Source of the DNA: a gamma proteobacterium HIMB55
GTDB taxonomy: Bacteria; Pseudomonadota; Gammaproteobacteria; Pseudomonadales; Halieaceae
Direction: 5' to 3'
Assembly: GCA_000227505.4 (NCBI GenBank)
Contig: AGIF02000001.1
Location: 888,035-952,034, forward strand
Length of the DNA: 64,000 nucleotides
Part shown: in pieces, positions 1 through 9,476 of the stretch
Layout of the letters: every line of letters begins with the position of its first letter
How positions within the stretch are numbered: position 1 is the first letter of the stretch
The notes under the pieces: model-generated
Seen by the model: only the letters and a program-made list of their open reading frames with translations
What the model was told of the DNA's origin: nothing
Databases searched by the model: none
Made by a program: the position numbers and the translations under genes

Positions 1-1
1 G

Positions 2-883
<882 letters not shown>

Positions 884-1180
884 GTGCATCGCCCCATGCT
901 GTTCGCACTGCTGGGGCTTCTAATGCTTCTGCAATACCGTTTGTGGTTTGGGGAGGGTGGCATTAATGAGCGCCAATTGCTCGAAGTACAGGTGGCCAAC
1001 GATAGCGCAGAGAATCAGCGACTAACGCAGCGAAACGAAGCTCTGGCAGACCGCGTTATTGAGCTTCAAAACGGCCAGGAAATGCTTGAGGCTGTCGCTA
1101 GGGAAGATCTGGGCTTGGTGCGCGAAGGAGAGGAATTTATCCTCTTCATTGATGAGAAGAGCGAGGAAAAATCGCCGTGA
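884..1180 (+). CDS. ftsB: Cell division protein FtsB (DivIC/septum formation initiator family)
   Basis: This is a 98-residue bitopic membrane protein of the divisome FtsQ-FtsL-FtsB subcomplex. It has a short cytoplasmic start, one transmembrane helix at about residues 4-21, then a periplasmic coiled coil (about 28-70) with leucine/isoleucine heptads, and a C-terminal segment containing VAREDLGLVREGEEFILF, which resembles the conserved FtsB tail that contacts FtsQ. It begins with GTG directly after the eno stop codon. Its stop overlaps the ispD start in a GTGA arrangement, indicating translational coupling. Length and position match the family. Confidence 0.93.
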   Translation: MHRPMLFALLGLLMLLQYRLWFGEGGINERQLLEVQVANDSAENQRLTQRNEALADRVIELQNGQEMLEAVAREDLGLVREGEEFILFIDEKSEEKSP

Positions 1181-1884
1181 GTAGTGTTTGGGCTGTGGTG
1201 CCTGCTGCTGGAAGCGGGCGTCGCATGGCCGCAGAGATTCCGAAGCAGTATTTGAAACTGAATGGTGTGCCAATACTCGAGCACACGCTCAGAGCTTTAC
1301 TTGCCTGCCCAGATATCCGCGGTGTGGTTGTTGTGCTTGATCCCAGTGATCGGCGCGCCGATGCCATACCCAGCCTCTCTGACCCTCGTGTATCGACTGC
1401 TGCCGGCGGCGCTGAACGTGCAGATTCCGTATTGGCCGGTTTACAGGCGATAGCCCCTGATGCAGGTGATCACGATTGGGTGTTGGTTCACGATGCGGCG
1501 CGGCCGTGTATTTCGGTCGCAGTCTTGCATTCGTTGATTACCGCTTGCATCTCTGAAGGTGTTGGGACTGTCATGGCACAGGCTTCGGTTGACACATTGA
1601 AACGTATCGCCGATGACAACCGCGTCGTTGAAACACTGGATCGAAAAGTGATTTGGCGGGCACAGACACCACAGATGTTCAAGCTTACTGAGCTAACATC
1701 AGCATTGTCATCGGCGCTCGCCAACGGCACCGCTATTACTGACGAGTCTATGGCAATGGAGCTAGCCGGTTATCCTGTGTCGATTCTCGAGGGACCTTCG
1801 ACCAACATAAAGATAACAGTGCCCGCTGATCTCGAAGTCGCAGAGATCGTTTTACGGCAGCTCAGTGAGGAGTCAAGGGTATGA
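1177..1884 (+). CDS. ispD: 2-C-methyl-D-erythritol 4-phosphate cytidylyltransferase
   Basis: IspD transfers CMP from CTP to methylerythritol phosphate, the third step of the MEP isoprenoid pathway in the cytoplasm. The 235-residue product has the nucleotide-binding motif AAGSGRRM at about residues 10-17, followed by PKQY with the catalytic lysine at 23. The VHDAARP segment typical of the family follows, then [12 protein letters not shown] near the C terminus. It starts with GTG overlapping the ftsB stop (GTGA) and ends in an ATGA overlap with ispF. The next enzyme but one of the pathway is therefore made from the same transcript. Confidence 0.96.
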   Translation: MSSVWAVVPAAGSGRRMAAEIPKQYLKLNGVPILEHTLRALLACPDIRGVVVVLDPSDRRADAIPSLSDPRVSTAAGGAERADSVLAGLQAIAPDAGDHDWVLVHDAARPCISVAVLHSLITACISEGVGTVMAQASVDTLKRIADDNRVVETLDRKVIWRAQTPQMFKLTELTSALSSALANGTAITDESMAMELAGYPVSILEGPSTNIKITVPADLEVAEIVLRQLSEESRV

Positions 1885-2375
1885 CTGGACGGATACGAAT
1901 TGGTCATGGTTACGATGTCCACGCCTTTGGCGATGGAGATGGCATCGTTTTAGGGGGTGTTCAGATCCCTCATAGCAAAGCGTTGCTCGCACATTCAGAT
2001 GGCGATGTCGCACTCCATGCGCTCAGTGACGCCATCCTTGGCGCTTTGGGCTTAGGCGATATTGGACACCATTTCCCAGACGATGATCCCGCCTTGAAGG
2101 GCGTGGACAGCCGTGTGTTGTTGCGAAAGGTGGTTGAGCACATGTACGCCAAGGGTTACGCGGTCGGCAACGTCGACGTCACGATCATCGCTCAACGGCC
2201 TAAACTCGCGCCTCACATTGAGGCTATGCGGGCCAATATTGCGTCGGATCTTGAGACAGATGCTTCAAACTGTAACGTCAAGGCGACAACGACCGAGAAG
2301 CTGGGGTTTGCTGGTCGAGAGGAAGGCATTGCTGTTCACGCGGTTGCGCTGTTAAACGAGATTAATCGGTCGTGA
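1881..2375 (+). CDS. ispF: 2-C-methyl-D-erythritol 2,4-cyclodiphosphate synthase
   Basis: IspF cyclises CDP-methylerythritol 2-phosphate to the cyclodiphosphate with loss of CMP in the MEP pathway. The 164-residue protein starts [11 protein letters not shown], giving the zinc-binding Asp12 and His14. [18 protein letters not shown] supplies the third zinc ligand (His46). The C-terminal [18 protein letters not shown] segment is the family's CMP-binding signature. It is coupled to ispD by an ATGA overlap and to pcm by GTGA. In many gammaproteobacteria truD and surE lie between ispF and pcm; neither is present here. Confidence 0.97.
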   Translation: MTGRIRIGHGYDVHAFGDGDGIVLGGVQIPHSKALLAHSDGDVALHALSDAILGALGLGDIGHHFPDDDPALKGVDSRVLLRKVVEHMYAKGYAVGNVDVTIIAQRPKLAPHIEAMRANIASDLETDASNCNVKATTTEKLGFAGREEGIAVHAVALLNEINRS

Positions 2376-3028
2376 CAGATCTTCGCGGTATCGGAATGAC
2401 TTCGCAGCGGACGCGAATGCGCTTGTTGGATCGTCTGCGATCGCAGGGCATTACTAATCAAACGGTGCTCGATGCGATTGGAGAGATACCTCGCCATCTC
2501 TTTGTCGATGAAGCGCTGGCTCATCGTGCTTATGAAGATACGGCTTTACCCATTGGGTTTAATCAGACTCTCAGTCAGCCTTACATCGTGGCGAGGATGA
2601 CTGAGCTTGCTTTACAGAATGGAAAGCCGGGGAGGGTGCTTGAGTTAGGCACGGGGTCGGGTTACCAGAGCGCCGTTTTATCGAGGGTTGCCTCGGAGGT
2701 TTACTCCATCGAGCGAATCAAACCGCTTCTCGATAAAGCACGTCAACGGCTCAGAACCCTGAAGGCAAGAAATGTGCGCTGTAAACATGGCGACGGCTTT
2801 GAGGGCTGGTCTGAGTTTGCACCGTTTGATGTGATTCTTGGGGCGGCTGCGCCAGAGACGGTTCCCGAGAACCTGCTCGATCAACTGGCACCAGGCGGTG
2901 TTCTTCTCTTACCTGTCGGCGGGAGCTCCCAAAAACTGATTCAGGTCACACTAACCCCCGAGGGATTTGAGCAAACTATCGTCGAGGACGTGTTTTTCGT
3001 TCCCATGCTCGAAGGTGTGCAGCGATGA
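2372..3028 (+). CDS. pcm: Protein-L-isoaspartate O-methyltransferase
   Basis: Pcm uses S-adenosylmethionine to methylate L-isoaspartyl residues in aged proteins, starting their repair to aspartate. The 218-residue product has the characteristic [17 protein letters not shown] substrate-side motif near residues 60-76. The SAM-binding motif [12 protein letters not shown], is at 89-99, and [22 protein letters not shown] lies further on. The GTG start overlaps the ispF stop; a second possible start is Met9. It overlaps the following DUF368 gene by ATGA. An exported isoaspartyl peptidase lies about 6 kb downstream, so the region holds two enzymes acting on isoaspartate. Confidence 0.95.
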   Translation: MTDLRGIGMTSQRTRMRLLDRLRSQGITNQTVLDAIGEIPRHLFVDEALAHRAYEDTALPIGFNQTLSQPYIVARMTELALQNGKPGRVLELGTGSGYQSAVLSRVASEVYSIERIKPLLDKARQRLRTLKARNVRCKHGDGFEGWSEFAPFDVILGAAAPETVPENLLDQLAPGGVLLLPVGGSSQKLIQVTLTPEGFEQTIVEDVFFVPMLEGVQR

Positions 3029-3954
3029 AACTCTCCGGTCTAGGGATTTATCTCCGAGGCATTGCGATGGGGGCGGCCGATCTGGTTCCCGGTGTCTCAG
3101 GTGGCACGATTGCTCTGATTACAGGTATTTATGCGCGGCTTATTGCAGCCATCGCAAGTATTGGCCCAAGCACACTTTCTTTGCTTCTGCGTGGAAAGCT
3201 GGTGGAAGCTTGGAAAGCCATAGATGGCCAGTTTTTATTCACCTTGGCCGCCGGTATAGCGACCGCCATTATCGGCTTGGCTGCCGTTCTTGATTGGCTG
3301 TTACAGCATTACCCTTTACCGCTGTGGGCCACCTTCTCGGGGTTGGTTCTGGCGAGCGCATTGTCATTGGTTCGCGATAATTATCGGCTATGGTCGTCGC
3401 AACAATGGTCGCTGTTTTTAATCGGTATTGGCGTAGCTGTCTTTGTTGGTTTAACGCAAGCGGTTCAAATGCCCGTGACACTATGGGGCATATTTTTGGC
3501 AGGCAGCGTGGCAATTTGCGCGATGATATTGCCCGGTATATCCGGCAGTTTCCTGTTGCTGCTAATGGGTATGTACCAAGTGGTCATTAGCGCAATCGTC
3601 AACCTCGAATTTACAACGCTCGCGCTGTTCGCACTTGGTTGTGGGGTAGGGATATTACTATTCTCGCGTTTGCTTCAACGGCTTTTGTCTGTCGCAGAAC
3701 AGTCGACGATGGCAACGCTGTTTGGATTTTTGCTGGGCTCGCTGATCATCCTATGGCCCTGGCAAGTCACGGTCAGCAGTGTGCTTGATCGCCATGGGGA
3801 GATGCGAGCTGTTCAAACACTCCCTGTTACCCCCGGACACTACGGTGAACACGTAGGAGATCCCATGTTGCTCCTTAGTGCCATGGGCTTCATTGGGGGC
3901 ACTGTTGCGGTGTTATTGCTCATGTCGATATCGCGTCGGCACGATCACGCGTAG
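3025..3954 (+). CDS. DUF368 membrane protein, probable polyprenyl-phosphate transporter (PopT family)
   Basis: A 309-residue polytopic membrane protein with about eight hydrophobic helices. The N-terminal GIAMGAADLVPGVSGGTIALITGIY and the internal ILPGISGSFLLLLMGMY are the paired inverted-repeat signatures of DUF368. Members of this family have been shown in Vibrio cholerae and Gram-positive bacteria to recycle undecaprenyl phosphate across the cytoplasmic membrane; assignment of that role here is by family. It is coupled to pcm by an ATGA overlap and lies 14 bases upstream of nlpD. The setting, with isoprenoid-precursor genes and a cell-wall regulator, fits a lipid-carrier role. Confidence 0.88.
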   Translation: MKLSGLGIYLRGIAMGAADLVPGVSGGTIALITGIYARLIAAIASIGPSTLSLLLRGKLVEAWKAIDGQFLFTLAAGIATAIIGLAAVLDWLLQHYPLPLWATFSGLVLASALSLVRDNYRLWSSQQWSLFLIGIGVAVFVGLTQAVQMPVTLWGIFLAGSVAICAMILPGISGSFLLLLMGMYQVVISAIVNLEFTTLALFALGCGVGILLFSRLLQRLLSVAEQSTMATLFGFLLGSLIILWPWQVTVSSVLDRHGEMRAVQTLPVTPGHYGEHVGDPMLLLSAMGFIGGTVAVLLLMSISRRHDHA

Positions 3955-3968
3955 AGGGTTCCAGCGCA

Positions 3969-4874
3969 ATGTGTTCCTTCAAGCACACCTCCGTAGCGCT
4001 GTTATTGGTCTCGCTAGTTGCATGCTCTGGAACCGCGCCACGCGACTTAAAGCCGTGGGAAAAAACGTCAGGTAGCGCCACCAGCCGACATACGTCATCC
4101 GATATGGGTTCTGCTAGACCCGATTACGGTCCGAAGCTCGCTGTTGGCAAACCGTATACGGTTAAACGCGGGGATACGCTCTATGCCATAGCCTTTCGCT
4201 TAGGCGTGGATTTTCGTGAGTTGGCGGCTCGAAACGGTATCAGAGCGCCTTATACGATCAACGTCGGCCAGGTTCTCCAAACGTCAAAGCCGAAAGCATC
4301 AACGTCGAATAGATCATCTATGACGTCAGACTCAGGGAAGTCGACAACAACCCGTACAGCTTCGTCTAAAACCAAAGCCTCGGTGGTTAAATCGAAGTCT
4401 TCCTCTGGAAAGGCGACTAAGTCGTCAACCACGTCTACTAGAGTAGCCAAGAAAACTCAGCCCTCCACGAAACCGTCTTCGAAAAAATCGGTCGAACCCA
4501 ATCGTCCCGTATCTCGATGGCGGTGGCCGTCTCGCGGGAAGGTGGTCAGAACCTTCGCCTCTAACGTGCACAAAGGGATTGATATCGCGGGCAATCGAGG
4601 GGACCCCGTCACCGCAACGGCTGCCGGTAAGGTTGTTTACGCAGGGGCGGGCGTCACAGGCTACGGCTCACTCATCATTGTGAAGCACAACGAGACGTAC
4701 CTGAGCGCCTACGGACATAACGAGCAGTTGCTTGTGTCTGAAGGAAGCGTTGTGAAAGTTGGTCAGCAAATTGCCACAATGGGGAGCAGCGGCACCAACG
4801 CGGTCAAGCTGCACTTCGAGCTGCGCCGGCTCGGGAAACCTGTCGACCCCCTGACGCTTTTACCCAAGCGCTAA
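3969..4874 (+). CDS. nlpD: NlpD-like murein hydrolase activator lipoprotein (LysM + degenerate M23)
   Basis: NlpD is an outer-membrane lipoprotein that activates amidase AmiC at the division septum. The 301-residue precursor has a signal peptide ending in the lipobox LVAC (Cys19). A LysM domain follows (about 63-105, YTVKRGDTLYAIAFRLGV). Residues 110-180 are a Ser/Thr/Lys-rich linker, and the rest is an M23 domain. HKGIDIAG and AYGHNEQ keep metal-ligand positions, but the last HxH motif is KLH, as in Escherichia coli NlpD, which is an activator and not an active peptidase. It is the last gene of the coupled operon. The usual downstream neighbour rpoS is absent. Confidence 0.92.
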   Translation: MCSFKHTSVALLLVSLVACSGTAPRDLKPWEKTSGSATSRHTSSDMGSARPDYGPKLAVGKPYTVKRGDTLYAIAFRLGVDFRELAARNGIRAPYTINVGQVLQTSKPKASTSNRSSMTSDSGKSTTTRTASSKTKASVVKSKSSSGKATKSSTTSTRVAKKTQPSTKPSSKKSVEPNRPVSRWRWPSRGKVVRTFASNVHKGIDIAGNRGDPVTATAAGKVVYAGAGVTGYGSLIIVKHNETYLSAYGHNEQLLVSEGSVVKVGQQIATMGSSGTNAVKLHFELRRLGKPVDPLTLLPKR

Positions 4875-4902
4875 TACTTTCAGCCCTAGAGCACTATAAC
4901 TT

Positions 4903-4925
4903 GCTGAGCTCGCTCAGTTTCTCTT
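4903..4925 (+). terminator. Candidate terminator of the eno-nlpD operon
   Basis: A short hairpin, CTGAG/CTCAG with loop CTCG (4904-4917), is followed by a T-rich stretch TTTCTCTT. It lies 29 bases after the nlpD stop. The stem is only five base pairs, so this is a moderate call. Confidence 0.45.
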
Positions 4926-4948
4926 AAGAGGACAGGTGCGCCAAACGA

Positions 4949-4972
4949 CAGTGGAGCCGGACGGCTCCACTG
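4949..4972. terminator. Strong inverted repeat between convergent nlpD and fdxA
   Basis: A perfect 10-bp stem (CAGTGGAGCC with GGCTCCACTG) closes a GGAC loop. There is no T-run on either side. It sits between the convergent ends of nlpD (+) and fdxA (-), so it may stop or stabilise transcripts from both sides. Confidence 0.5.
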
Positions 4973-5004
4973 GAATGATACGTATTGTGCAAGGTATGGG
5001 TGGC

Positions 5005-5328
5005 TTAGCGCTCGAGCAGTGCGAGCTTCCCAGGCTTGCCTTCCCAGTCAGCCGCATCGGCAGGGGCGTCCTTCTTCTCAGTGATATTGGGCCAAATCTC
5101 CGCGAGCTCTGCGTTGAGCTCTAGGAAGTTTTCCTGATCAGCAGGAAGCTCATCTTCTGAGAAGATCGCGTCAATAGGGCACTCTGGTTCGCAAAGTGCG
5201 CAATCGATGCACTCATCGGGATGAATCACGAGGAAGTTAGGGCCCTCGTAAAAGCAGTCTACTGGACACACTTCTACACAGTCAGTGTGTTTACATTTAA
5301 TGCAGTCTTCGCCGACGACGAATGTCAT
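5005..5328 (-). CDS. fdxA: Seven-iron ferredoxin FdxA (3Fe-4S/4Fe-4S)
   Basis: A 107-residue low-potential electron carrier of the Azotobacter FdI type. Cysteines at 9, 12, 17, 21 and 25 ([17 protein letters not shown]) and at 40, 43, 46 and 50 ([12 protein letters not shown]) match the set that binds one 3Fe-4S and one 4Fe-4S cluster. The acidic C-terminal tail is typical of this group. A clear ribosome site (GGGGA) precedes the ATG. It lies 67 bases downstream of mutS on the same strand, a common gammaproteobacterial arrangement, and could be read through from mutS. The physiological partner is not visible here. Confidence 0.94.
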   Translation of the reverse strand: MTFVVGEDCIKCKHTDCVEVCPVDCFYEGPNFLVIHPDECIDCALCEPECPIDAIFSEDELPADQENFLELNAELAEIWPNITEKKDAPADAADWEGKPGKLALLER

Positions 5329-5395
5329 AGTACTTCCCCTAAATACCCGCTTTTTCAGTTAGTTATCGCGGTAAGTGTCAAAATAATAAGTCGAT

Positions 5396-7975
5396 CTATG
5401 TGTCTAGTAAAGTTTTCAGTGTATAAAGCGCATCCAGCGCCTCTTTTGGCGTCATCTGATCAGGATCGATGTCAGACAATACATCTAACGCTGGGCTTTT
5501 CTGAGTTGGCTCTGAGAACAAATCTGTTTGTCCACCGGAGTTCTCTCCTGGCTGCGAAACCTGCTGGCTTTCGAGCTCAGCGAGCTTCTGTCGAGCATGG
5601 AGTAAAACGCCACTGGGAACACCCGCTAGTTTAGCAACTTCCAGCCCAAAACTGCGATTAGCGGGTCCTTCTTGGATATGATGCATGAACACAACATGGT
5701 CTTCGTGCTCGGTTGCATCAAGGTGCACATTCGCCATGGCTGAGTGATCTTCAGGTAGCGCCGTCAGTTCGAAATAATGCGTTGCGAAAAAGGTGAGTGC
5801 TCTGACCCTCTCTGCTAGCGCTACAGCCGCTGCCCAGGCGATACTCAAACCATCAAACGTGCTCGTGCCGCGACCTACTTCATCCATCAACACCAAACTT
5901 CGGTCAGTGGCATTGTGGAGGATATTCGCGGTCTCAGTCATTTCAACCATGAATGTCGATAGCCCGCTTGCGAGGTCGTCCGATGACCCAATGCGCGTGA
6001 AAATACGATCAACCAGCGATAGGGTGGCGCTTTGCGCCGGCACGAAGGCACCGCAGTGCGCCAGCAGTGTGATAAGGGCGTTTTGGCGCATGTAGGTCGA
6101 TTTGCCGCCCATATTTGGACCGGTAATCAGCAGCATGCGACGCGTGTCATTAAGCAAGGTGTTGTTTGCGATGAAGGGTCGATCGCTCACTTGCTCAACG
6201 ACTGGGTGTCGGCCCCCAGTGATATCTAATTGCACCTCGTTGCTAAAGTTGGGTCGAGTCAGCGTCAGCGCATCAGCGCGCTCGGCAAAGCAAGCAAGCA
6301 CATCGAGATCACAAAGCGCGTTGGAGGTTCTTTGAAGTGCGATTAGATCCTCTGCTACTCGTTCAACGAGTGCGTCGTACAAGTGTTTCTCGCGGGCCAA
6401 GGCTCGGCTCCGGCTCGAGAGCGCTTTGTCCTCGAACTGCTTGAGCTCTGGCGTAATAAATCGCTCTACGTTCTTGAGTGTTTGCCGGCGTTGGTAGGTT
6501 TCAGGCGCCTGATCTGATTGCTGGCGGCTGATTTCGATGTAGTAGCCGTGAACCCTGTTATAGCCTACTTTTAAGGTTGAGAGACCTGTGGCCTCCCGCT
6601 CGCGCCGTTCGATATCAACGAGGTACTCCCCGGCGTTCTCACTAATACCACGCAGTTCGTCGAGTTCGTCGTCATAGCCGGCGGCGAGGACACCACCGTC
6701 TCTAATGACAACGGGTGGCGACTCGATAAGCGCTTTACTTAGTAGCTCACACAACGCCGGATACTCACCGATGTCAGCTACGAGCGCTTCGAGCTTCTCA
6801 GACGCTCGAGGAACTGCGGATACTAACGCAGGAAGCGCCCATAAACTGTCACGCAAGCGAGTAAGATCACGCGGACGCGCAGAGCGAAGGGCAACGCGTG
6901 CGAGGATACGCTCCATATCGGAAATAGGCTTGAGATGCTGTCGTGTTCCCTCGTAGTTGTAATTGCTTTTCAGTGCCTCAACGGCCTCAAGGCGCGCTTC
7001 CAACTCATCACGGATACGCACGGGGCGATGGAACCACCGCTTTAAGTGGCGGGTGCCCATGGCCGTAACTGTCGAGTTGTAGACCGAGAACAGTGTGTTG
7101 TCCTCGTTACCGTGGACATTCTTATCGATCTCGAGGTTACGACGGGTCGCTGCATCCAAGACGACAGCATCGCTCTGTCGCTCGTACCGAATCGCGACGA
7201 GGTGAGGCAACTCGTTTCGTTGCGTATCTTTCACATAGTCCAATAAAGCACCTGCGGCGGATACTGCAAGCACGAGATCCTCACAGCCAAATCCACTTAA
7301 ATCACGGGTTTGAAACTGTTGGTTGAGTGCTCGACGCGCACTTTCCTCATCAAACTGCCAAGCCGCGAGACGCCTGACCGCCACGTGATCGCCAAGTGCC
7401 GGGAGTGTCGCATCTTCTGCAACAAGCACCTCGGCAGGTGAGAGTCGCTGGAGTTCTGCCGCAAGTGCTTCTTCGCCCGCCATCTCTGACACTAGAAAGC
7501 GGCCGCTGCTCACATCCATCCAGGCGACACCGCAGTTCATTTGCTGCCGATAGACCGAAACGATCAGCGAGTCGCCGCTGGCGTCGAGCAAGGATTCGTC
7601 CGTGAGTGTGCCCGGTGTGACAATGCGCACCACTTTTCGCTCGACAGGCCCCTTGGATTCCGCTGGGTCACCAATTTGCTCAGCTATGGCTACTGAGAAA
7701 CCTGCGCGCACTAATCTTGCGAGATAGCTCTCAGCCGCATGAAACGGGACGCCTGCCATAGGAATCGGCTCGCCCGCTGACTTTCCACGAGAGGTCAACG
7801 TGATGTCGAGCACAGGCGCCGCTATCTCTGCATCTTTGTAGAAAAGCTCGTAAAAATCGCCCATCCGATAGAACAACAACTCGTCCGGATGCTCCGACTT
7901 GATCGCCAAAAACTGGCGCATCATGGGGGTATGCTGAGCAGAGGTGTGCTGGCTTGTATCTGATGCTGAAGACAT
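5396..7975 (-). CDS. mutS: DNA mismatch repair protein MutS
   Basis: MutS recognises base mismatches and small loops and recruits MutL. From the ATG at 7975 it has 859 residues, close to the usual 850-860. The N-terminal mismatch-binding domain has [11 protein letters not shown] (the Phe-X-Glu type motif), and the ATPase domain has the Walker [26 protein letters not shown] and [14 protein letters not shown] follow, with a helix-turn-helix and dimerisation tail. The frame stays open upstream to 8077, but the extra 34 residues do not look conserved, so the internal Met was chosen. It is divergent from the amidohydrolase gene and upstream of fdxA. Confidence 0.96.
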   Translation of the reverse strand: MSSASDTSQHTSAQHTPMMRQFLAIKSEHPDELLFYRMGDFYELFYKDAEIAAPVLDITLTSRGKSAGEPIPMAGVPFHAAESYLARLVRAGFSVAIAEQIGDPAESKGPVERKVVRIVTPGTLTDESLLDASGDSLIVSVYRQQMNCGVAWMDVSSGRFLVSEMAGEEALAAELQRLSPAEVLVAEDATLPALGDHVAVRRLAAWQFDEESARRALNQQFQTRDLSGFGCEDLVLAVSAAGALLDYVKDTQRNELPHLVAIRYERQSDAVVLDAATRRNLEIDKNVHGNEDNTLFSVYNSTVTAMGTRHLKRWFHRPVRIRDELEARLEAVEALKSNYNYEGTRQHLKPISDMERILARVALRSARPRDLTRLRDSLWALPALVSAVPRASEKLEALVADIGEYPALCELLSKALIESPPVVIRDGGVLAAGYDDELDELRGISENAGEYLVDIERREREATGLSTLKVGYNRVHGYYIEISRQQSDQAPETYQRRQTLKNVERFITPELKQFEDKALSSRSRALAREKHLYDALVERVAEDLIALQRTSNALCDLDVLACFAERADALTLTRPNFSNEVQLDITGGRHPVVEQVSDRPFIANNTLLNDTRRMLLITGPNMGGKSTYMRQNALITLLAHCGAFVPAQSATLSLVDRIFTRIGSSDDLASGLSTFMVEMTETANILHNATDRSLVLMDEVGRGTSTFDGLSIAWAAAVALAERVRALTFFATHYFELTALPEDHSAMANVHLDATEHEDHVVFMHHIQEGPANRSFGLEVAKLAGVPSGVLLHARQKLAELESQQVSQPGENSGGQTDLFSEPTQKSPALDVLSDIDPDQMTPKEALDALYTLKTLLDT

Positions 7976-8168
7976 GAACGTCGGTCGGGCCAAAAACGCA
8001 AAGCGAGAGAATAGGTCAAAAGGCGCCTGCTTTAAATCCCGAAAGGCAATATCGACAAGGTTTCTTTCGAGCGTCAAAGCCCGAGTTAAAAGACCCTTTT
8101 GTGCGTCTAGCCATTGGGGTCAATAATCGCTATCGTCGCTGACAATTACAGTTATAAGTGGTGTCGCC

Positions 8169-9476
8169 ATGCTCAAATTTCATGCGCCTTTGAGCGCCTT
8201 CTTTTTCGTCTTTAGTTTTACCTCGGCGCAGCTTGTTTCTGCCGCAACAGTGATTCACGCAGGCCATCTTTTTGATACTGCGAGCGGCAAAGTACTCGAT
8301 AAGCAATCGGTTGTTATAGAGGCAGGGCGTGTCACCAATGTTGAGCCTGGTTTTATCGGTGGTGAGGAAGACGACATCATTGATCTGAGCGGTTCTTATG
8401 TGTCGCCTGGATTCATGGACATGCACGTGCACTTGGATGGTGAACTCAATCCACCGGCGAGCTACTCGGAAGAATTCTTCATGAACTCCGCTGACATTGC
8501 GTTGCGCTCGAGCATATTCGCTAAGCGCACCCTCGACGCGGGTTTTACAACTGTGCGCGATCTTGGGGCGGGCGACATTCAGGCAATCTTTGCGCTGCGA
8601 GATGCGATTGCAAAGGGGTATATCGACGGACCTCGGATTTTTGCAGCGGGTAAAGCTATGGCCACGACGGGCGGACACGCGGATCCTACAAACGGGATTC
8701 GGGCTGATTTACGAGGTGATCCCGGTCCAAAACAGGGTGTCATCAACGGCCCCGACGATGCTTACAAAGCTGTGCGTCAGCGATACAAGGACGGCAGTGA
8801 CGTCGTGAAGCTCACTGTGACAGGTGGCGTTCTCTCGCTCGCCAAGAGCGGGGATAACCCGCAGTTCACAGACACAGAGCTGGAGGCCGTGGTCAGCGCG
8901 GCGAAAGACTACGATTTTGTTGTGGCTGTCCATGCACACGGAGCGACGGGCATGAAGCGGGCGATTCGAGCAGGGGTGGATTCCGTTGAACATGGCACGT
9001 ATATGGACAGCGAGGCTATGCGGCTTATGCGTAAGCAGGGCACTTGGTACGTCCCTACAATCTCAGCGGGTAAGTGGGTGGGTGACCTCGCCGAGCTTGA
9101 TGACAAGCTACCCCCCGTTGTTCGTCCCAAGGCCGCTGCTATTGGCCCGCAGATTCAGGATACGTTCGGCGCAGCCTACAAGGCAGGTGTCAAGATCGCT
9201 TTTGGTACGGATGCCGGTGTCTCACCGCACGGTGCGAACGGTAAAGAATTTAGATTTATGGTTGAGGCAGGCATGCCCATCATGGAGACAATTCAAGCTG
9301 CGACTGTGAACGCCGCCATGCTACTTCGTGTAGAAGACGAGTTGGGTCAGATTGCGCCGGGCTTCCACGCCGATATCGTTGCTTTTGATAACAACCCGCT
9401 CGAAGATGTTACGGTTCTTGAGCGCCCCAATTTTGTGATGAAGGCGGGCTCGGTATTTCGGAATGACGGCGTATGA
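8169..9476 (+). CDS. Exported amidohydrolase (imidazolonepropionase/Xaa-Pro dipeptidase-like)
   Basis: A 435-residue metal-dependent hydrolase with an N-terminal signal peptide (about residues 1-25, ending VSAA), so probably periplasmic. It carries the amidohydrolase metal motif HVH (His86, His88 in MDMHVHLDGE), TGGHAD, a VKLTVTGG segment likely to hold the carbamylated metal-bridging lysine, VHAHG, VEHGTYMD and FGTDAGVSPHG with the catalytic aspartate. The closest family known to me hydrolyses dipeptides with C-terminal proline or basic residues; the exact substrate cannot be read from sequence. Its stop overlaps the start of the isoaspartyl peptidase gene by ATGA, so the two are made together. 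Confidence 0.85.
   Translation: MLKFHAPLSAFFFVFSFTSAQLVSAATVIHAGHLFDTASGKVLDKQSVVIEAGRVTNVEPGFIGGEEDDIIDLSGSYVSPGFMDMHVHLDGELNPPASYSEEFFMNSADIALRSSIFAKRTLDAGFTTVRDLGAGDIQAIFALRDAIAKGYIDGPRIFAAGKAMATTGGHADPTNGIRADLRGDPGPKQGVINGPDDAYKAVRQRYKDGSDVVKLTVTGGVLSLAKSGDNPQFTDTELEAVVSAAKDYDFVVAVHAHGATGMKRAIRAGVDSVEHGTYMDSEAMRLMRKQGTWYVPTISAGKWVGDLAELDDKLPPVVRPKAAAIGPQIQDTFGAAYKAGVKIAFGTDAGVSPHGANGKEFRFMVEAGMPIMETIQAATVNAAMLLRVEDELGQIAPGFHADIVAFDNNPLEDVTVLERPNFVMKAGSVFRNDGV

Noticed and set aside
4949-4972. Inverted repeat as a small mobile element or attachment site
   Set aside because: It is a short hairpin between convergent genes without target duplications; a transcription-ending role is simpler.
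5221-5634. Plus-strand open frame opposite fdxA and mutS
   Set aside because: It spans two well-supported minus-strand genes and has no recognisable domain or ribosome site.
5396-8077. Longer mutS with 34 extra N-terminal residues
   Set aside because: The upstream residues do not resemble MutS, and the internal Met gives the normal length.
8130-8678. Minus-strand 182-codon frame
   Set aside because: It lies opposite the start of the amidohydrolase gene, which has clear motifs; the translation is His/Arg/Cys-rich shadow sequence.
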